Assembly (NCBI GenBank): GCA_020073615.1 | Contig: JAIQEX010000002.1 | Span: 1-64,000, forward strand | Direction of reading: 5' to 3' | Length of the DNA stretch: 64,000 bases | Origin: Terriglobia bacterium | GTDB taxonomy: Bacteria > Acidobacteriota > Terriglobia > Bryobacterales > Bryobacteraceae | Shown here: one piece after another, positions 43,272 to 54,500 of the stretch | How the letters are laid out: each line of letters opens with the position of its first letter | Position numbering within the stretch: the first letter of the stretch is position 1 | Position numbers and translations under genes: made by a program | Notes under the pieces: model-generated | What the model saw: only the letters and a program-made list of their open reading frames with translations | Databases searched by the model: none | Told to the model about the DNA's origin: nothing

Positions 43272-46200
43272 ATGAAATCGGAAGAGACCGAACCACTCGA
43301 ACAGATCGCCATTGTGGGCATGGCCGGACGCTTTCCCGGCGCTGACACGATCGATCGGTTCTGGAGGAACCTGTGCGACGGGCGCGAGTCGATCACTGCC
43401 TTCTCCGACGCGCAGCTCCTGGCCGCGGGCGAGGATCCCGATTTGCTCAAGTCGCCCCGGTATGTCAAGTCTGGAGTCGTCCTGGAGGGCGTGGACTTAT
43501 TCGATGCCGACTTCTTCGGATTCACTCCCCGGGAGGCGGAAGTAACCGATCCTCAACATCGGATCTTCCTGGAGTGCGCGTGGGAGGCCTTGGAGAATGC
43601 CGGCTATGATCCGGAGCAGTACTCCGGCAGGGTAGGTGTCTTCGCGGGCGCCGGGGTGCACTGTTTCTACCAGCACGGCGTTCTGTCCAGTCCTCATCTG
43701 ATTGGCCGCCTGAGTGAGCTGCAGAGGCTCATTGCCGTAGAAAAGGATTTCCTGGCGACGCGCGTCTCCTACAAACTGAACCTCCGAGGACCGAGTATTA
43801 CCATTCAAACCGCCTGCTCCACCTCTCTGGTGGCGGTGCACATGGGCTGCCAGAGCCTGCTCAACGGCGAGTCCGACATGGTTCTGGCCGGTGGTGTGGC
43901 GATCCGGCTGCCGCAGAACGCGGGCTATCTGACGCAGGAAGGATCGATCCTCTCTCCGGATGGTCACTGCCGGGCGTTTGATGCGCTGGCCAAGGGAACG
44001 GTATTCGGCAGCGGAGCCGGCATCGTGGTACTGAAGCGCTTGTCCGACGCCCAGGCGGACGGCGATTGTATCCAGGCGGTCATCCGGGCCTCCTGCATTA
44101 ATAATGACGGCGCCGTCAAGGTTGGATACACCGCACCCAGCGTGGATGGCCAGGCTGCGGTTGTCGCGGAAGCGCAGGCGCTGGCGGGCGTGACGGGCGA
44201 CGAGATCAGTTACATCGAGGCGCATGGCACGGGCACGGAGCTCGGCGATCCGATTGAGGTTGCCGCCCTTACGAAGGCATTCCGGAGGACGACGCCCAAA
44301 AAGACCTTCTGTGCCATAGGGTCGCTCAAGACCAATATCGGTCACCTCGACACCGCATCGGGGGTTGCCGGCCTGATCAAGGTAGTATTGGCGCTGCGCC
44401 ATCGAATGCTGCCTCCGAGCCTCAATTTCCAGGAGCCCAACCCCAACATCGATTTTGCCGGCAGCCCGTTCTATGTCCAGCAAGCGCTCTCGGCCTGGCA
44501 GCCCGCAAACGGAAAACGGGTGGCCGGGGTCAGCTCCTTCGGCATCGGCGGAACAAACGCGCATCTCGTAGTCGAGGAAGGCGCGTCCGGGGAGGGCCCG
44601 GATCCATCGCGCCCGTGGCAGCTACTGCCGATATCGGCCCGTAGCAATGCCGCCCTGGACAGCGCCACGGAACGCCTCGCAGCTTGTCTCCGGACGAATC
44701 GCGATCTGGACTTGGCGGACGTGGCCTTCACGCTGCAACGGGGCCGCAAAGCTTTCGCGTATCGGCGCATCCTCGCCGCGCAGAGCGTGGAGGACGCCAT
44801 CGATCTCCTGGAGACGCGGAATCCCAAGCGTGTTCACAACGCCCGGGCGCCCGAGGACAACACTCCGGTCGTGTTCATGTTCCCCGGCCAGGCCGCGCAG
44901 TACGCCGACATGGGCCGCGGCCTGTATGAGACGGAACGCGTCTTCCGCGATTCCATCGACCGCTGCGCCGAATACCTGCAGCCCGGGCTCAAGCTGGATC
45001 TCAGAACGTTGCTCTTTCCAAATGGGGGAGACGCAGAACGGGCTTCCGCGCAACTCGGCCAGACCCAATTCACGCAACCGGCGGTATTCATGGTCGAGTA
45101 TGCCCTGGCCCAACTCTGGATGTCCTGGGGAATTATGCCGGCCGCCATGGTCGGGCACAGCCTGGGGGATTACGTCGCCGCTACTCTGTCCGGCGTCTTC
45201 AGCCTGGAGGATGCTTTGGCACTCGTGGCGGAGCGCGGGCGGCTTATGCAGGAACTCCCGACGGGCAGCATGCTCGCCGTGAACCTGCCGGAGGAAGCCC
45301 TGGGCCAATGGCTGCGCGATGGTGTTTCTCTGGCGGCGGTCAATGCGCCGGGACTATCCGTAGTGTCCGGCCCCCGCAGCGCGATTGAGCAACTGGCCGA
45401 GACTTTCCGGTCGCAGCACGTCGAAGTTCAGCCCCTGCGAACGTCGCACGCCTTCCATTCGGCAATGATGGAACCGATGGTCGCGCCCTTCATCGAGAGA
45501 GTCGGACAGGTCGCTCGTCATGCGCCCGCCATCCCCTTCGTCTCCAGCCTGACCGGAACCTGGATCACGGCCGATCAGGCGGTGGATCCCGCCTACTGGG
45601 GAAAGCAGGCTCGTTATGGCGTTCGCTTTAGTGCGGCAATGCGGGAACTCCTGACTAAGCCGGAACGCGTTTTTCTCGAGGTCGGTCCGGGGAAGACTCT
45701 ATGCACTCTGGCTAGGCTGCACCTGCGAGGCGAAGCTCGATCGACGGTGGCGCCTTCGCTGCGGCATGCTCAGGACACCCGCCCGGACCATGACTGCATG
45801 CTCACCGCGCTCGGGTGTCTTTGGGCGGCGGGCGTCCCCGTGGATTGGAGCCGTCTCTACACTCACGAGCGCCGTCAGCGCGTGGCGCTCCCGACTTACC
45901 CGTTCGAGCGGCGCCGGTTCTGGGTCGATACCCGGCCGTGGACTCCTGGCCGGCCTGTGGATGCCGGCCGCGACAGTGAATCGGCGCCTGAGCGGCCGGC
46001 TGATGCAGCAGTAGCCGGCGACGCTGCTTCGATGGGAACATCCCTCTATTCGAGGCCCGGCCTTGCGAGTGAATATGTCGCTCCGCGGACCGAGGTTGAA
46101 CAGTCCCTGTCCAAGCTATGGTCCGAAGCGCTGGGAGTGAAGGACATTGGAATTCACGACGATTTCTTCGACCTGGGCGGCCAGTCCCTGCTGGCCGTGA

Positions 46201-47210
46201 CCCTACTGTCCGAGGTCGAGCGCACGTTCGGGAAGCGGCTGCCGCTGGCCGCCTTGATCCAGGGGCCCACGATCCATCAGTTTTCGAAGCTGATCGGCGA
46301 GGAGCAACCAGCGTCATCGTGGTCTTCTTTAGTCACCCTGAACTCTGCCGGATCCGAACGGCCTCTCTTCCTGATGCACAGCCATGGCGGCAACGTCCTG
46401 GAGTATCAGCCGCTGGTTCACCGCCTGGGAAAGGAGCGGCCCATCTACGCCCTTCAGGCGCGAGGCTTGGACGGAAGAATCCCTGAAGAACCACGGATTG
46501 AAGAAATGGCTTCCTACTATTTGCAGGAGCTCCGTGCCATACAGCCTCAAGGTCCATACTACCTGGGCGGCTTCTGCTTTGGCGGGCTCCTCGCTCTCGA
46601 GGCCGCGCAACAGCTTCGCATGCAAAATGAGGAAGTCGCATTGTTAGTGATGATCAACGCGGCGACAACCGATTACCCGGCGTACCCGCCACGCACCACG
46701 CGCGCTCATCGTCTGCTTTACGGAGTTGCTTACCGGCTGGCGCTCGAATGGGAGGGCATGTCCTTGAAGCCGTGGCGCTCCATGCCGGCGCACCTGGCGG
46801 GCAGGGCGAGGAGGATGAAAGACGTACTGCGGGCCAGGGCGGAAATGCTGCTGGAGAACCTGCCGGTGACACGTCCTTCACCCGAGCGAAGCCGCTCCAT
46901 GACTTACCATCTCGAGCGGCTGGCCATGGCCCACGATCGGGCTTGGTCGGCTTACAGACCCGAACCCTATGACGGCAAAGTGCTGTATCTCTCTGCGCGG
47001 CGGCAGCCGTTAGGGATTCGCCCGGATCCTATGTTGGGGTGGAAGGGACTCCTCACGGGGGAGTGCCGCTTCCAGGAAGTTCCCGGCTTTCGTCAGAGTA
47101 TGTTGGATGAACCTCACGTCGCGACCCTGGCTTCCGTTGTGCGGGGCGCACTACAAGAGTGCGACACCGTGAATGTTGCGCCGTCTTACACCTCCGCCGC
47201 GGTCTTGTAA
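43272..47210 (+). CDS. Type I polyketide synthase KS-AT-ACP-TE, malonyl-specific
   Basis: The protein has 1312 residues. Ketosynthase: IAIVGMAGRFPGADTIDRFW, TACSTSLVAVH with Cys182, EAHGTGTELGDP with His318, KTNIGHLDTASG with His358. Acyltransferase: FMFPGQAAQYADMG, GHSLGDYVAA with Ser630, and HAFHS at 726-730, the malonyl-CoA signature. Carrier: FFDLGGQSLL with Ser972. Thioesterase: PLFLMHSHGGNVLEY, YYLGGFCFGG with Cys1102 where most enzymes have serine, and a late histidine (DEPHVATL, His1282). There is no KR, DH or ER domain, so the beta-keto group stays. It begins one base after the NRPS stop codon and would extend the acylated serine by one malonate. Confidence 0.92.
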   Translation: MKSEETEPLEQIAIVGMAGRFPGADTIDRFWRNLCDGRESITAFSDAQLLAAGEDPDLLKSPRYVKSGVVLEGVDLFDADFFGFTPREAEVTDPQHRIFLECAWEALENAGYDPEQYSGRVGVFAGAGVHCFYQHGVLSSPHLIGRLSELQRLIAVEKDFLATRVSYKLNLRGPSITIQTACSTSLVAVHMGCQSLLNGESDMVLAGGVAIRLPQNAGYLTQEGSILSPDGHCRAFDALAKGTVFGSGAGIVVLKRLSDAQADGDCIQAVIRASCINNDGAVKVGYTAPSVDGQAAVVAEAQALAGVTGDEISYIEAHGTGTELGDPIEVAALTKAFRRTTPKKTFCAIGSLKTNIGHLDTASGVAGLIKVVLALRHRMLPPSLNFQEPNPNIDFAGSPFYVQQALSAWQPANGKRVAGVSSFGIGGTNAHLVVEEGASGEGPDPSRPWQLLPISARSNAALDSATERLAACLRTNRDLDLADVAFTLQRGRKAFAYRRILAAQSVEDAIDLLETRNPKRVHNARAPEDNTPVVFMFPGQAAQYADMGRGLYETERVFRDSIDRCAEYLQPGLKLDLRTLLFPNGGDAERASAQLGQTQFTQPAVFMVEYALAQLWMSWGIMPAAMVGHSLGDYVAATLSGVFSLEDALALVAERGRLMQELPTGSMLAVNLPEEALGQWLRDGVSLAAVNAPGLSVVSGPRSAIEQLAETFRSQHVEVQPLRTSHAFHSAMMEPMVAPFIERVGQVARHAPAIPFVSSLTGTWITADQAVDPAYWGKQARYGVRFSAAMRELLTKPERVFLEVGPGKTLCTLARLHLRGEARSTVAPSLRHAQDTRPDHDCMLTALGCLWAAGVPVDWSRLYTHERRQRVALPTYPFERRRFWVDTRPWTPGRPVDAGRDSESAPERPADAAVAGDAASMGTSLYSRPGLASEYVAPRTEVEQSLSKLWSEALGVKDIGIHDDFFDLGGQSLLAVTLLSEVERTFGKRLPLAALIQGPTIHQFSKLIGEEQPASSWSSLVTLNSAGSERPLFLMHSHGGNVLEYQPLVHRLGKERPIYALQARGLDGRIPEEPRIEEMASYYLQELRAIQPQGPYYLGGFCFGGLLALEAAQQLRMQNEEVALLVMINAATTDYPAYPPRTTRAHRLLYGVAYRLALEWEGMSLKPWRSMPAHLAGRARRMKDVLRARAEMLLENLPVTRPSPERSRSMTYHLERLAMAHDRAWSAYRPEPYDGKVLYLSARRQPLGIRPDPMLGWKGLLTGECRFQEVPGFRQSMLDEPHVATLASVVRGALQECDTVNVAPSYTSAAVL

Positions 47211-47232
47211 AGCATCCCAGAGTACCAATTCC

Positions 47233-48435
47233 ATGACCAAGAGGAGATTCGTGGAAGTTGCCGCGGCCGGATCGTCCCTTTTGGCCGCGTCGCTCCTCGT
47301 GGAGCGCTCGCAGTTGCGAACCATATACCGCAAGGTCAAGGGGCGCCTGAGGACGGAGCGAGGTACGGGGCCGCTTCCGTCCGTTCAGCCGGTCCAACTG
47401 CCGCCGGATGGCGAGCGCGTATCGGCTGAGCTGGCGCTCAATTCCCGTTGCAGCAGCGATTACGACGGCGATCCCGATATTTTTCACTGGGGGATGTTCA
47501 ACCCAGCGGCGCGGCTGTCAGGCGACCAGGTCCGGCGCATCGCCGCTCTAGCGAACCGGTGCCGGTTCTCTGAACAAGGAAGCGGCGTGAAGGCCGTGAA
47601 CGACACTCTGACCTTCTCCGTGGACAAGCCATCTCTCCGGAATCGACGCGAGAACTGCATGATCGAAAACGGCATGCAGCAGCAGGCTGTGTCGCTCGCA
47701 TGTGCCGCGCTTGGCGTGGGAACGATATTCGATTCCCTGGGACTCGACGGACAGGAACTTCCTTCGGGAGACATCGCGACCCTGCGCATGCGCCTCGGCG
47801 CCATGAAGCCGTCGTATCGGGGGTCTTACTGGACCGCATCGGTTCCGCAAGGGGAGCGTCCGTGGTTGCCGGGTAATCTGCCGGATCCACGCCGGGACGG
47901 CACGAATCCGCTGATTCCGATTTTGAGCGACCTGTCTTTCGACGTACACCAGGGCGCTCCCATAACACGTCAGAGCCTGAGTCAATTGTTATGGGCCGCC
48001 CGCGGCCGGACGCCGCACTTGTACAAGTCGACGCCTTGGGGGTTGACTATACCCACATGGCAAGGACTACAGAATATCTCGGCTGTGTATGCGGTGGCCG
48101 GGTCGAAGGTCTACAAATACGGGAACTGGCTCCAGGGACGGCCCACCCATTCGCTCGAAACGATTGCCGCCGATACCTCCCTGGTCGGGCGAATGCGCGA
48201 CCTGTTCGCTCCCTGGAATGCGTTCGTCATTCTGGCGACCGATGACTCGTACTCTCGCGGGCTGTGGGAGGTTGGATATCAACTTCTGAATGTCCTGGTC
48301 CAGGCGTCGGGGCTGGGAACGGCGTATCAGGCAATACTCTTACGCGATGACCATCGCGCTCGGTTAGCCGGGCTGCCCACGGAAACACCGGTTGCGATCG
48401 TGGCCTTACGGGCAGTCGACGCAATCATGCCATGA
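47233..48435 (+). CDS. SagB/nitroreductase-like oxidoreductase with possible Tat signal
   Basis: The protein has 400 residues. The N-terminus KRRFVEVAAAGSSLLAASLLV resembles a twin-arginine signal (only the RRF core is seen), quoted here in pieces: RRF, then a hydrophobic stretch. The C-terminal half matches SagB-type FMN nitroreductases: ITRQSLSQLLWAARGRTPHLYKSTP, ISAVYAVAGSKVYKYG, RDLFAPWNAFVILATDDS and LWEVGYQLLNVLVQASGLGTAY (in part). SagB-type enzymes oxidise azolines to azoles. The N-terminal half (RCRFSEQGSGVKAVNDTL; ACAALGVGTIFDSLG) is a second, degenerate nitroreductase-like copy. It follows the PKS by 22 bases and probably tailors the product. No cyclisation domain is present, so azole formation is not assured. 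Confidence 0.7.
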   Translation: MTKRRFVEVAAAGSSLLAASLLVERSQLRTIYRKVKGRLRTERGTGPLPSVQPVQLPPDGERVSAELALNSRCSSDYDGDPDIFHWGMFNPAARLSGDQVRRIAALANRCRFSEQGSGVKAVNDTLTFSVDKPSLRNRRENCMIENGMQQQAVSLACAALGVGTIFDSLGLDGQELPSGDIATLRMRLGAMKPSYRGSYWTASVPQGERPWLPGNLPDPRRDGTNPLIPILSDLSFDVHQGAPITRQSLSQLLWAARGRTPHLYKSTPWGLTIPTWQGLQNISAVYAVAGSKVYKYGNWLQGRPTHSLETIAADTSLVGRMRDLFAPWNAFVILATDDSYSRGLWEVGYQLLNVLVQASGLGTAYQAILLRDDHRARLAGLPTETPVAIVALRAVDAIMP

Positions 48436-48538
48436 CGCAGTGCCAAAGACGACCGTCGGCTTGACGCACGAGCACGGCATCAACAAGCTACTTAATTCAA
48501 GATGTGCAGCGGCGCCAACAGCGCCGGAGGATGAACTC

Positions 48539-51500
48539 ATGTTCGCAGTGACAGGATATACGAAACGAAGTCTGAGTCTGGTCTTGGCCCTGGCTGCCAC
48601 CGTGATAGTCTGCAGCGCCGGAACCGATCAGGCGGAGAATCGATGGACGCCCGGTCCGAGCATGCTGCAATCGCGCAGCGGCTCGTGCCTGGCGGCGATT
48701 CCGGACGGCCGGATCCTGATTACGGGTGGCGCCGACGCCGCTGGGCCGCTGGCCAGCGTGGAAGTCTTTGGGGCGTCGCCGGACATGCCCGGCATAAGAT
48801 CGATGCTGTATCCGCGGCAGGGCCATGTGTGCGCGGCGTTGCCGGACGGCACGGTGTTGGTGGCTGGCGGCAGGATTTCGAACGGCGGTTTGACGAACGC
48901 AGCCGAAGTCTACGATGCCGCCTCGGGAGCCTGGACCCCGGTGGGATCGATGCACGCGGCGCGCTCGGAGGCCACAGCCACGGTCCTGCACGACGGCCGG
49001 GTGCTCATCGCCGGCGGCAACATCCCCGGTGCGGTCGGCAACACGCTCGAGCTCTACGACCCGGCCACCCGGACGTTCACTTGGGTGGCATCGCCCATGA
49101 CCTCGCCCCGCGTCGGCCATGCGGCGGCAGCCCTCCAGGATGGCCACGTGCTGATCGCCGGCGGTTCCGACGGTTCCTCGGTGCTGGACACGGTGGATGT
49201 GTTCGACCCGGCGGCCGGTACGATTTCGCCCGGCGTCCGGCTCTCGGTTCCACGCGCCGGCCTGTCGGCCAGCACGCTGCTGGACGGCAATGTGCTCTTC
49301 GCCGGCGGCTTCGACGGCTCCAGGGACCTGGCGACCGCAGAAGTGTTCGATGTCAGGAGCGGCAGTTTCGGCAAGACCGTTCCGATGCTCGGGGCGCGGC
49401 GGGACCACATCGCCATCTCCCTGCCGAAGAACAACACCATCCTGTTTGTCGGCGGGAGTGCAGCGGGTACCGCCCTCGCCACGGCCGAGCTGTATGTGCC
49501 CTGGCTGCAGAAATTCCAGGGCGCCGGCCCGCTCCGGATCGGACGTCTGGCCGCCGCCGCAGCCGTTCTGAAGACACCGGGCACGGTGGTCGTATTGGGC
49601 GGCCGTAGCCTGGCAGGTGCGACCTCCTCGTCGGAGGCGTACTCCTATGCCACCCTCACGAGCGATAAGCCGGATTACCACCCGGGCGAGACCGTGACGC
49701 TAATGGGCAGCGGCTGGCTTCCCGGCGAGACCGTCCAGATCGGCATCAGCGTCGATCCGAAAACTCACGAGGATGTCGCCTTGACGGCGGTCGCGGATCA
49801 AGACGGCAATTTCACGAATTCCGACTACCAGGCGCAGTTGAGCGATGCCGGTGTGACCTTCTATGTCACCTCCACCGGGCTTACGTCCGGGCGCACGGCG
49901 GCGCTGTTGACGTTTACGGACTCGAGCGGCGACGGCACGATCACCGTCACTCCCAACTCAGTCGCTGCCGGACAGACGGGCTTGAGTCTGACGTTCACCT
50001 TTACTACCAACGTAGCGTTCACCTCCAGCAGCCGGGTCCGGATCACGGTCCCAACCGGATGGACCGCTCCTTCCACGTCCAACGTTCGGGTCACCAACTC
50101 GAACTGCACCAGCGCCACTTTGACCAGCGCTACCTTGATGGTCATCACGGTAGGTATTACCTGCCCTGCCAACTCGGGCTTCACGGTCACTTACGGCGTT
50201 ACTGGGAGCTTTGTGACCGCGCCGGCCACGGCACAGAATGCGGCGTTTACTACCACAACCAGGCTTGGCGCTTTCGGTTCCGACACGACGGTCGCAGCTT
50301 CTCCGGTCGTCGCCGTAATGGGTTCCGCGTCCCGATTAGGCTTCACGACGCAGCCGGGCGGGGGCACAGCCGCAACGGCATGGGCGCAGCAGCCGGTGGT
50401 GACGGTGCAGGATTCGGCCGGGCATACCATAACCGGCGCGGCGAATGCGATCACGCTGGCGATCGGGACCAATCCCGGCGCGGGAACGCTGGTGTGCACC
50501 GGCAATCCGCTGAATGCCTCGTCGGGGATTGCGGGTTTTGCCGGCTGCAGTATCGCAAAGGCGGGAACTGGTTACACCTTGACCGCATCGGCCGCCGGGC
50601 TGACGGGCGCCACGAGCAGCACTTTCAACATCACGCCGGGGGCTGCGACGCAACTGATTTTCAGTCAGCAGCCCAATGGAGGAACCGGTGGCACGGCATG
50701 GACCGCGCAGCCCAGGCTGACGGTTCTGGACGCCAATGGCAACACCGTGAATAACCAGGTATTCTCCATCGCGCTGGGGATCGGGACGAATCCCAGTTCG
50801 GGCGCGTTATCCTGCACGGCCAATCCCCTTAATACCGCATCGGGAATTGCCACGTTTGCGGGCTGCAAGATCGACATGGCCGGGACCGGCTACACCTTGC
50901 AGGCGACGTCCGCCTCATTACCTACCGCAACGAGCGCCGCATTCAACATCGCCGTGGGGCCGGCTTCGCGACTGAGCTTCACTACGCAACCGAGCGGCGG
51001 CACTGCCGCTGTGGCTTGGGCCTCCCAGCCCGTGGTGGCGATCCAGGATGCCGGTGGCAACGCGGTAACGAGCACGAACCGGACCATTACGCTGGCGATA
51101 TCGAACAATCCCGGCGCGGGGACTCTCACCTGCCCGCCGGGCGGTCTGGCGGTGGCTACGGTATCCGGCGTGGCGTCGTTTGCCGGGTGCAGCATCAACA
51201 AGTCGGGGACCGCGTACACGCTCAGCGCCACGTCGTCCGGCACGGGAATATCCAGTGCCACCAGCAGCGGTTTCACCATCGTTGCCGGGGCGGCCACACA
51301 GTTGGTCTTCACCGTACAGCCAGGCAATGGAACCGGCGGCTCCAGCCTGCCCACGCAGCCTGTGGTGGCAATTCAGGACGGCAACGGCAATACCGTCACC
51401 ACGGACACTTCCAGCGTCAGCTTAGCCATTAGCACCAACCCGGGCGGCGGCACCCTTACCTGCACCGCCAACCCCAAGGCCGCGGTGGCTGGACTGGCGG

Positions 51501-54500
51501 CGTTTGCGGGCTGCAAGATCGACAAGGTCGGTACCGGTTACCGATTGCAGGCGACCGACGGCAGTCTAACCGCGGCCACGAGCAATACCTTCAACATCAC
51601 TTTCGGCACGGCTGTGCAATTGGCCTTCAACACGCAACCGGGCGGGGGCACGGGCGGCACGGCGTGGCCGATTCAGCCGGCAGTGGTGGTCCAGGACGCC
51701 GGCGGCAACACCGTCACCAACAACACATCCAGCGTGACGTTGGCTATCGGCACCAACCCGGGCGGCGGTGCACTGACCTGCACGTCCAACCCGAAGTCTG
51801 CGGTAGCCGGAGTGGCGACCTTCGCGAGCTGCAACATCGACAAGGTTGGGACAGGCTACATCTTGCGGGCGACCGACGGCTCTCTGGCCGCCGCCTCGAG
51901 CACCGCATTCAACATTACTCTAGGGCCGGCTGCGCGCCTGGGGTTCACTACCCAACCGGGCGGCGGTACGGCGGCTATCGCTTGGGCCTCCCAGCCGGTG
52001 GTGGCGATCCAGGATGCCGGCGGCAACGCGGTGACGACCACGGACCGGACTATCACGCTGGCGATCGCGAGCAATCCCGGCGCCGGGACTCTCACCTGCC
52101 CGCCGGGCAGTCTGGCGGTGGCTACGGTATCCGGCGTGGCGTCGTTTGCCGGGTGCCGCATCAACAAGTCGGGGACCGGGTACACGCTCAGCGCCACGTC
52201 CTCCGGGACGGGAATATCCGCGGCTACCAGCGCCGGTTTCTCAATCACGGCCGGGGCGGCAGCACAGTTGGTCTTCACCGTACAGCCAGGCAATGGAACC
52301 GGCGGCTCCAGCCTGCCTACGCAGCCTGTTGTGGCAATTCAGGACGCCAATGGCAATACGGTCACCACGGACACTTCCAACGTCACCTTAGCCATCGGCA
52401 CCAACCCGGGCGGCGGCACCCTGACCTGCACCGCCAACCCCAAGGCCGCGGTGGCGGGATTGGCCGCGTTTGCGGGCTGCAAGATTGACAAGATCGGAAC
52501 CGGTTACACACTGCGCGCAACCGACGGCACTCTTACCGCGGCTACCAGCAACGCTTTCAACATCACCATGGGCGCAGCCGCGCAGTTAGCCTTCACCACA
52601 CAACCGGGCGGCGGCACGGGCGGCACGGCCTGGCTGACTCAGCCAGTAGTGGTGATCCAGGACGCCGGCGGCAACACGGTCACCAACAACACATCCAGCG
52701 TGACGTTGGCCATCGGTACGAACCCGGGCGGCGGCGCGCTGACCTGCACGTTAAACCCGAAGTCCGCGGTAGCCGGAGTGGCCACCTTCGCGGGTTGCAA
52801 CATCGACAAGGCCGGGACAGCGTACACTTTGCGGGCAACTGACGGCTCTCTGACAGCCGCGACCAGCGCCGCGTTCAATATCGCGGTGGGCGCCCCCGCG
52901 AAGTTGGCCTTCAGCACGCAGCCGGGCGGCGGCATGGCCCTGGTGCCGTGGTCCACGCAGCCGGTAGTGCAGATTCAGGATGCCGGCGGGAATGTGGTTA
53001 CCAGCAACACGTCCTCTGTAACTCTGGCGATCAGCACCAATCCGGGCGGGGGCGTTCTCACATGTACGGCCAATCCCAAGGCTGCGGCAGCGGGTGCGGC
53101 GGCCTTTGCGGGCTGCTGGATCGAGAAAGCCGGCGCCGGCTACCGGTTGCAGGCTACCGACGGGTCTCTGACGCCGGCAACGAGCAGTTCGTTCACCATC
53201 GTTCCGGGAGTGCCGGCACGGTTGGCGTTCAACACGCCCCTGGCAGGCGGCACGGGAGGCACGGCTTGGGGAACCCAGCCCGTGGTAGCGGTGCTGGACG
53301 GCGGCGGCAATGTCGTCACCAGCGACACGTCCAGTGTGACCTTAACCATCAGCGCCAACCCTGGCGGCGGTACTCTTACCTGCACGGCCAATCCGCAGCA
53401 GGTTAGCACGGGCGTAGCCGCTTTCGCAGGCTGCAAAATCAATAAGGTTGGCGTGGGTTACACCTTGCAAGCCGCCGACGGACCTCTTGCGGCGGCGACC
53501 AGCAATCCGTTCAATATTGCGCCCGGACCTCCCGCGCAATTGGCCTTTGTCACGCAGCCGGGCGGCGGCACTGCGGGCGTGGCCTGGGCCACGCAGCCGG
53601 TGATCACCGTGCTGGACGCTGGCGGCAACACGGTAGTGACCGATACCTCCAATGTGACTCTGACCATTGGCGCCAATCTCGGGGGAGGCGCCCTCGTATG
53701 CACGGCCAATCCGCAGGCCGCGACAGCCGGTGTCGCCACCTTTGCGGGCTGCCGGATCGACAAGCCCGGGATGGGCTACATGTTGCAGGCCAACGACGGC
53801 GCCCTGACCGCCGCGAGCAGCGCAGCATTCACCATCTTGCTGGGCCCCGCCGCGCAGCCCGAACCTCTCGTGGCGGTCCACGTTTCCGAACTGACCATGG
53901 CCTTGGAGACCGTGGCGGCAGGTCCGGCCACCCCATCGGGCGACGGTACCACGGGATATGAGTGGTGGACCCCATGGTGGCACTATTTCGTGATGTCCGA
54001 GTCTGTGAAAGAGGCCCTTCGCTCCGATGGCACTCCCTTCGTAGTCGTGAGCGACGCCGATATCAGTGCGGGCCGCCTGCTCACCACCGGCGGTGCGCCG
54101 CGGTACCCCATTGTGATCAGCCTCGCCTCCGAAGCGATCCGCGACGATGAAACCCCGGCGTTGCGCAACTATGTGTCCGCGGGCGGATTTTTGCTGGCGG
54201 GCTCCGCGGCCTTTACCCGCAACCCCAATGGCACCACTCGAGGCGACTTTGCGCTGGCCAATGAGATGGGCCTGCACGCCCTGAGCTCGAGCCTGCAAAA
54301 CTGGCAGCAGACCGCCACGTTCACCAAGCAGGCCGACCACCGGCTCGTGTCCGACATCCCCTCTGGAACGCTCTCCTGGATGATGCCTTTGACCAACGAC
54401 GATATTCCCCTGGGCGTTTCTCTGTTTCACGCGCCGGAACCCAATCACTATATGTGGGCGGCCCGAAACGGCGGCGCCACGGTGATCGCCAATGGCGACG

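Noticed and set aside
47233-48435. Azole-forming cassette
   Set aside because: The SagB-like half is present, but neither a heterocyclisation (Cy) domain nor a cyclodehydratase exists nearby, so only a general oxidoreductase is claimed.
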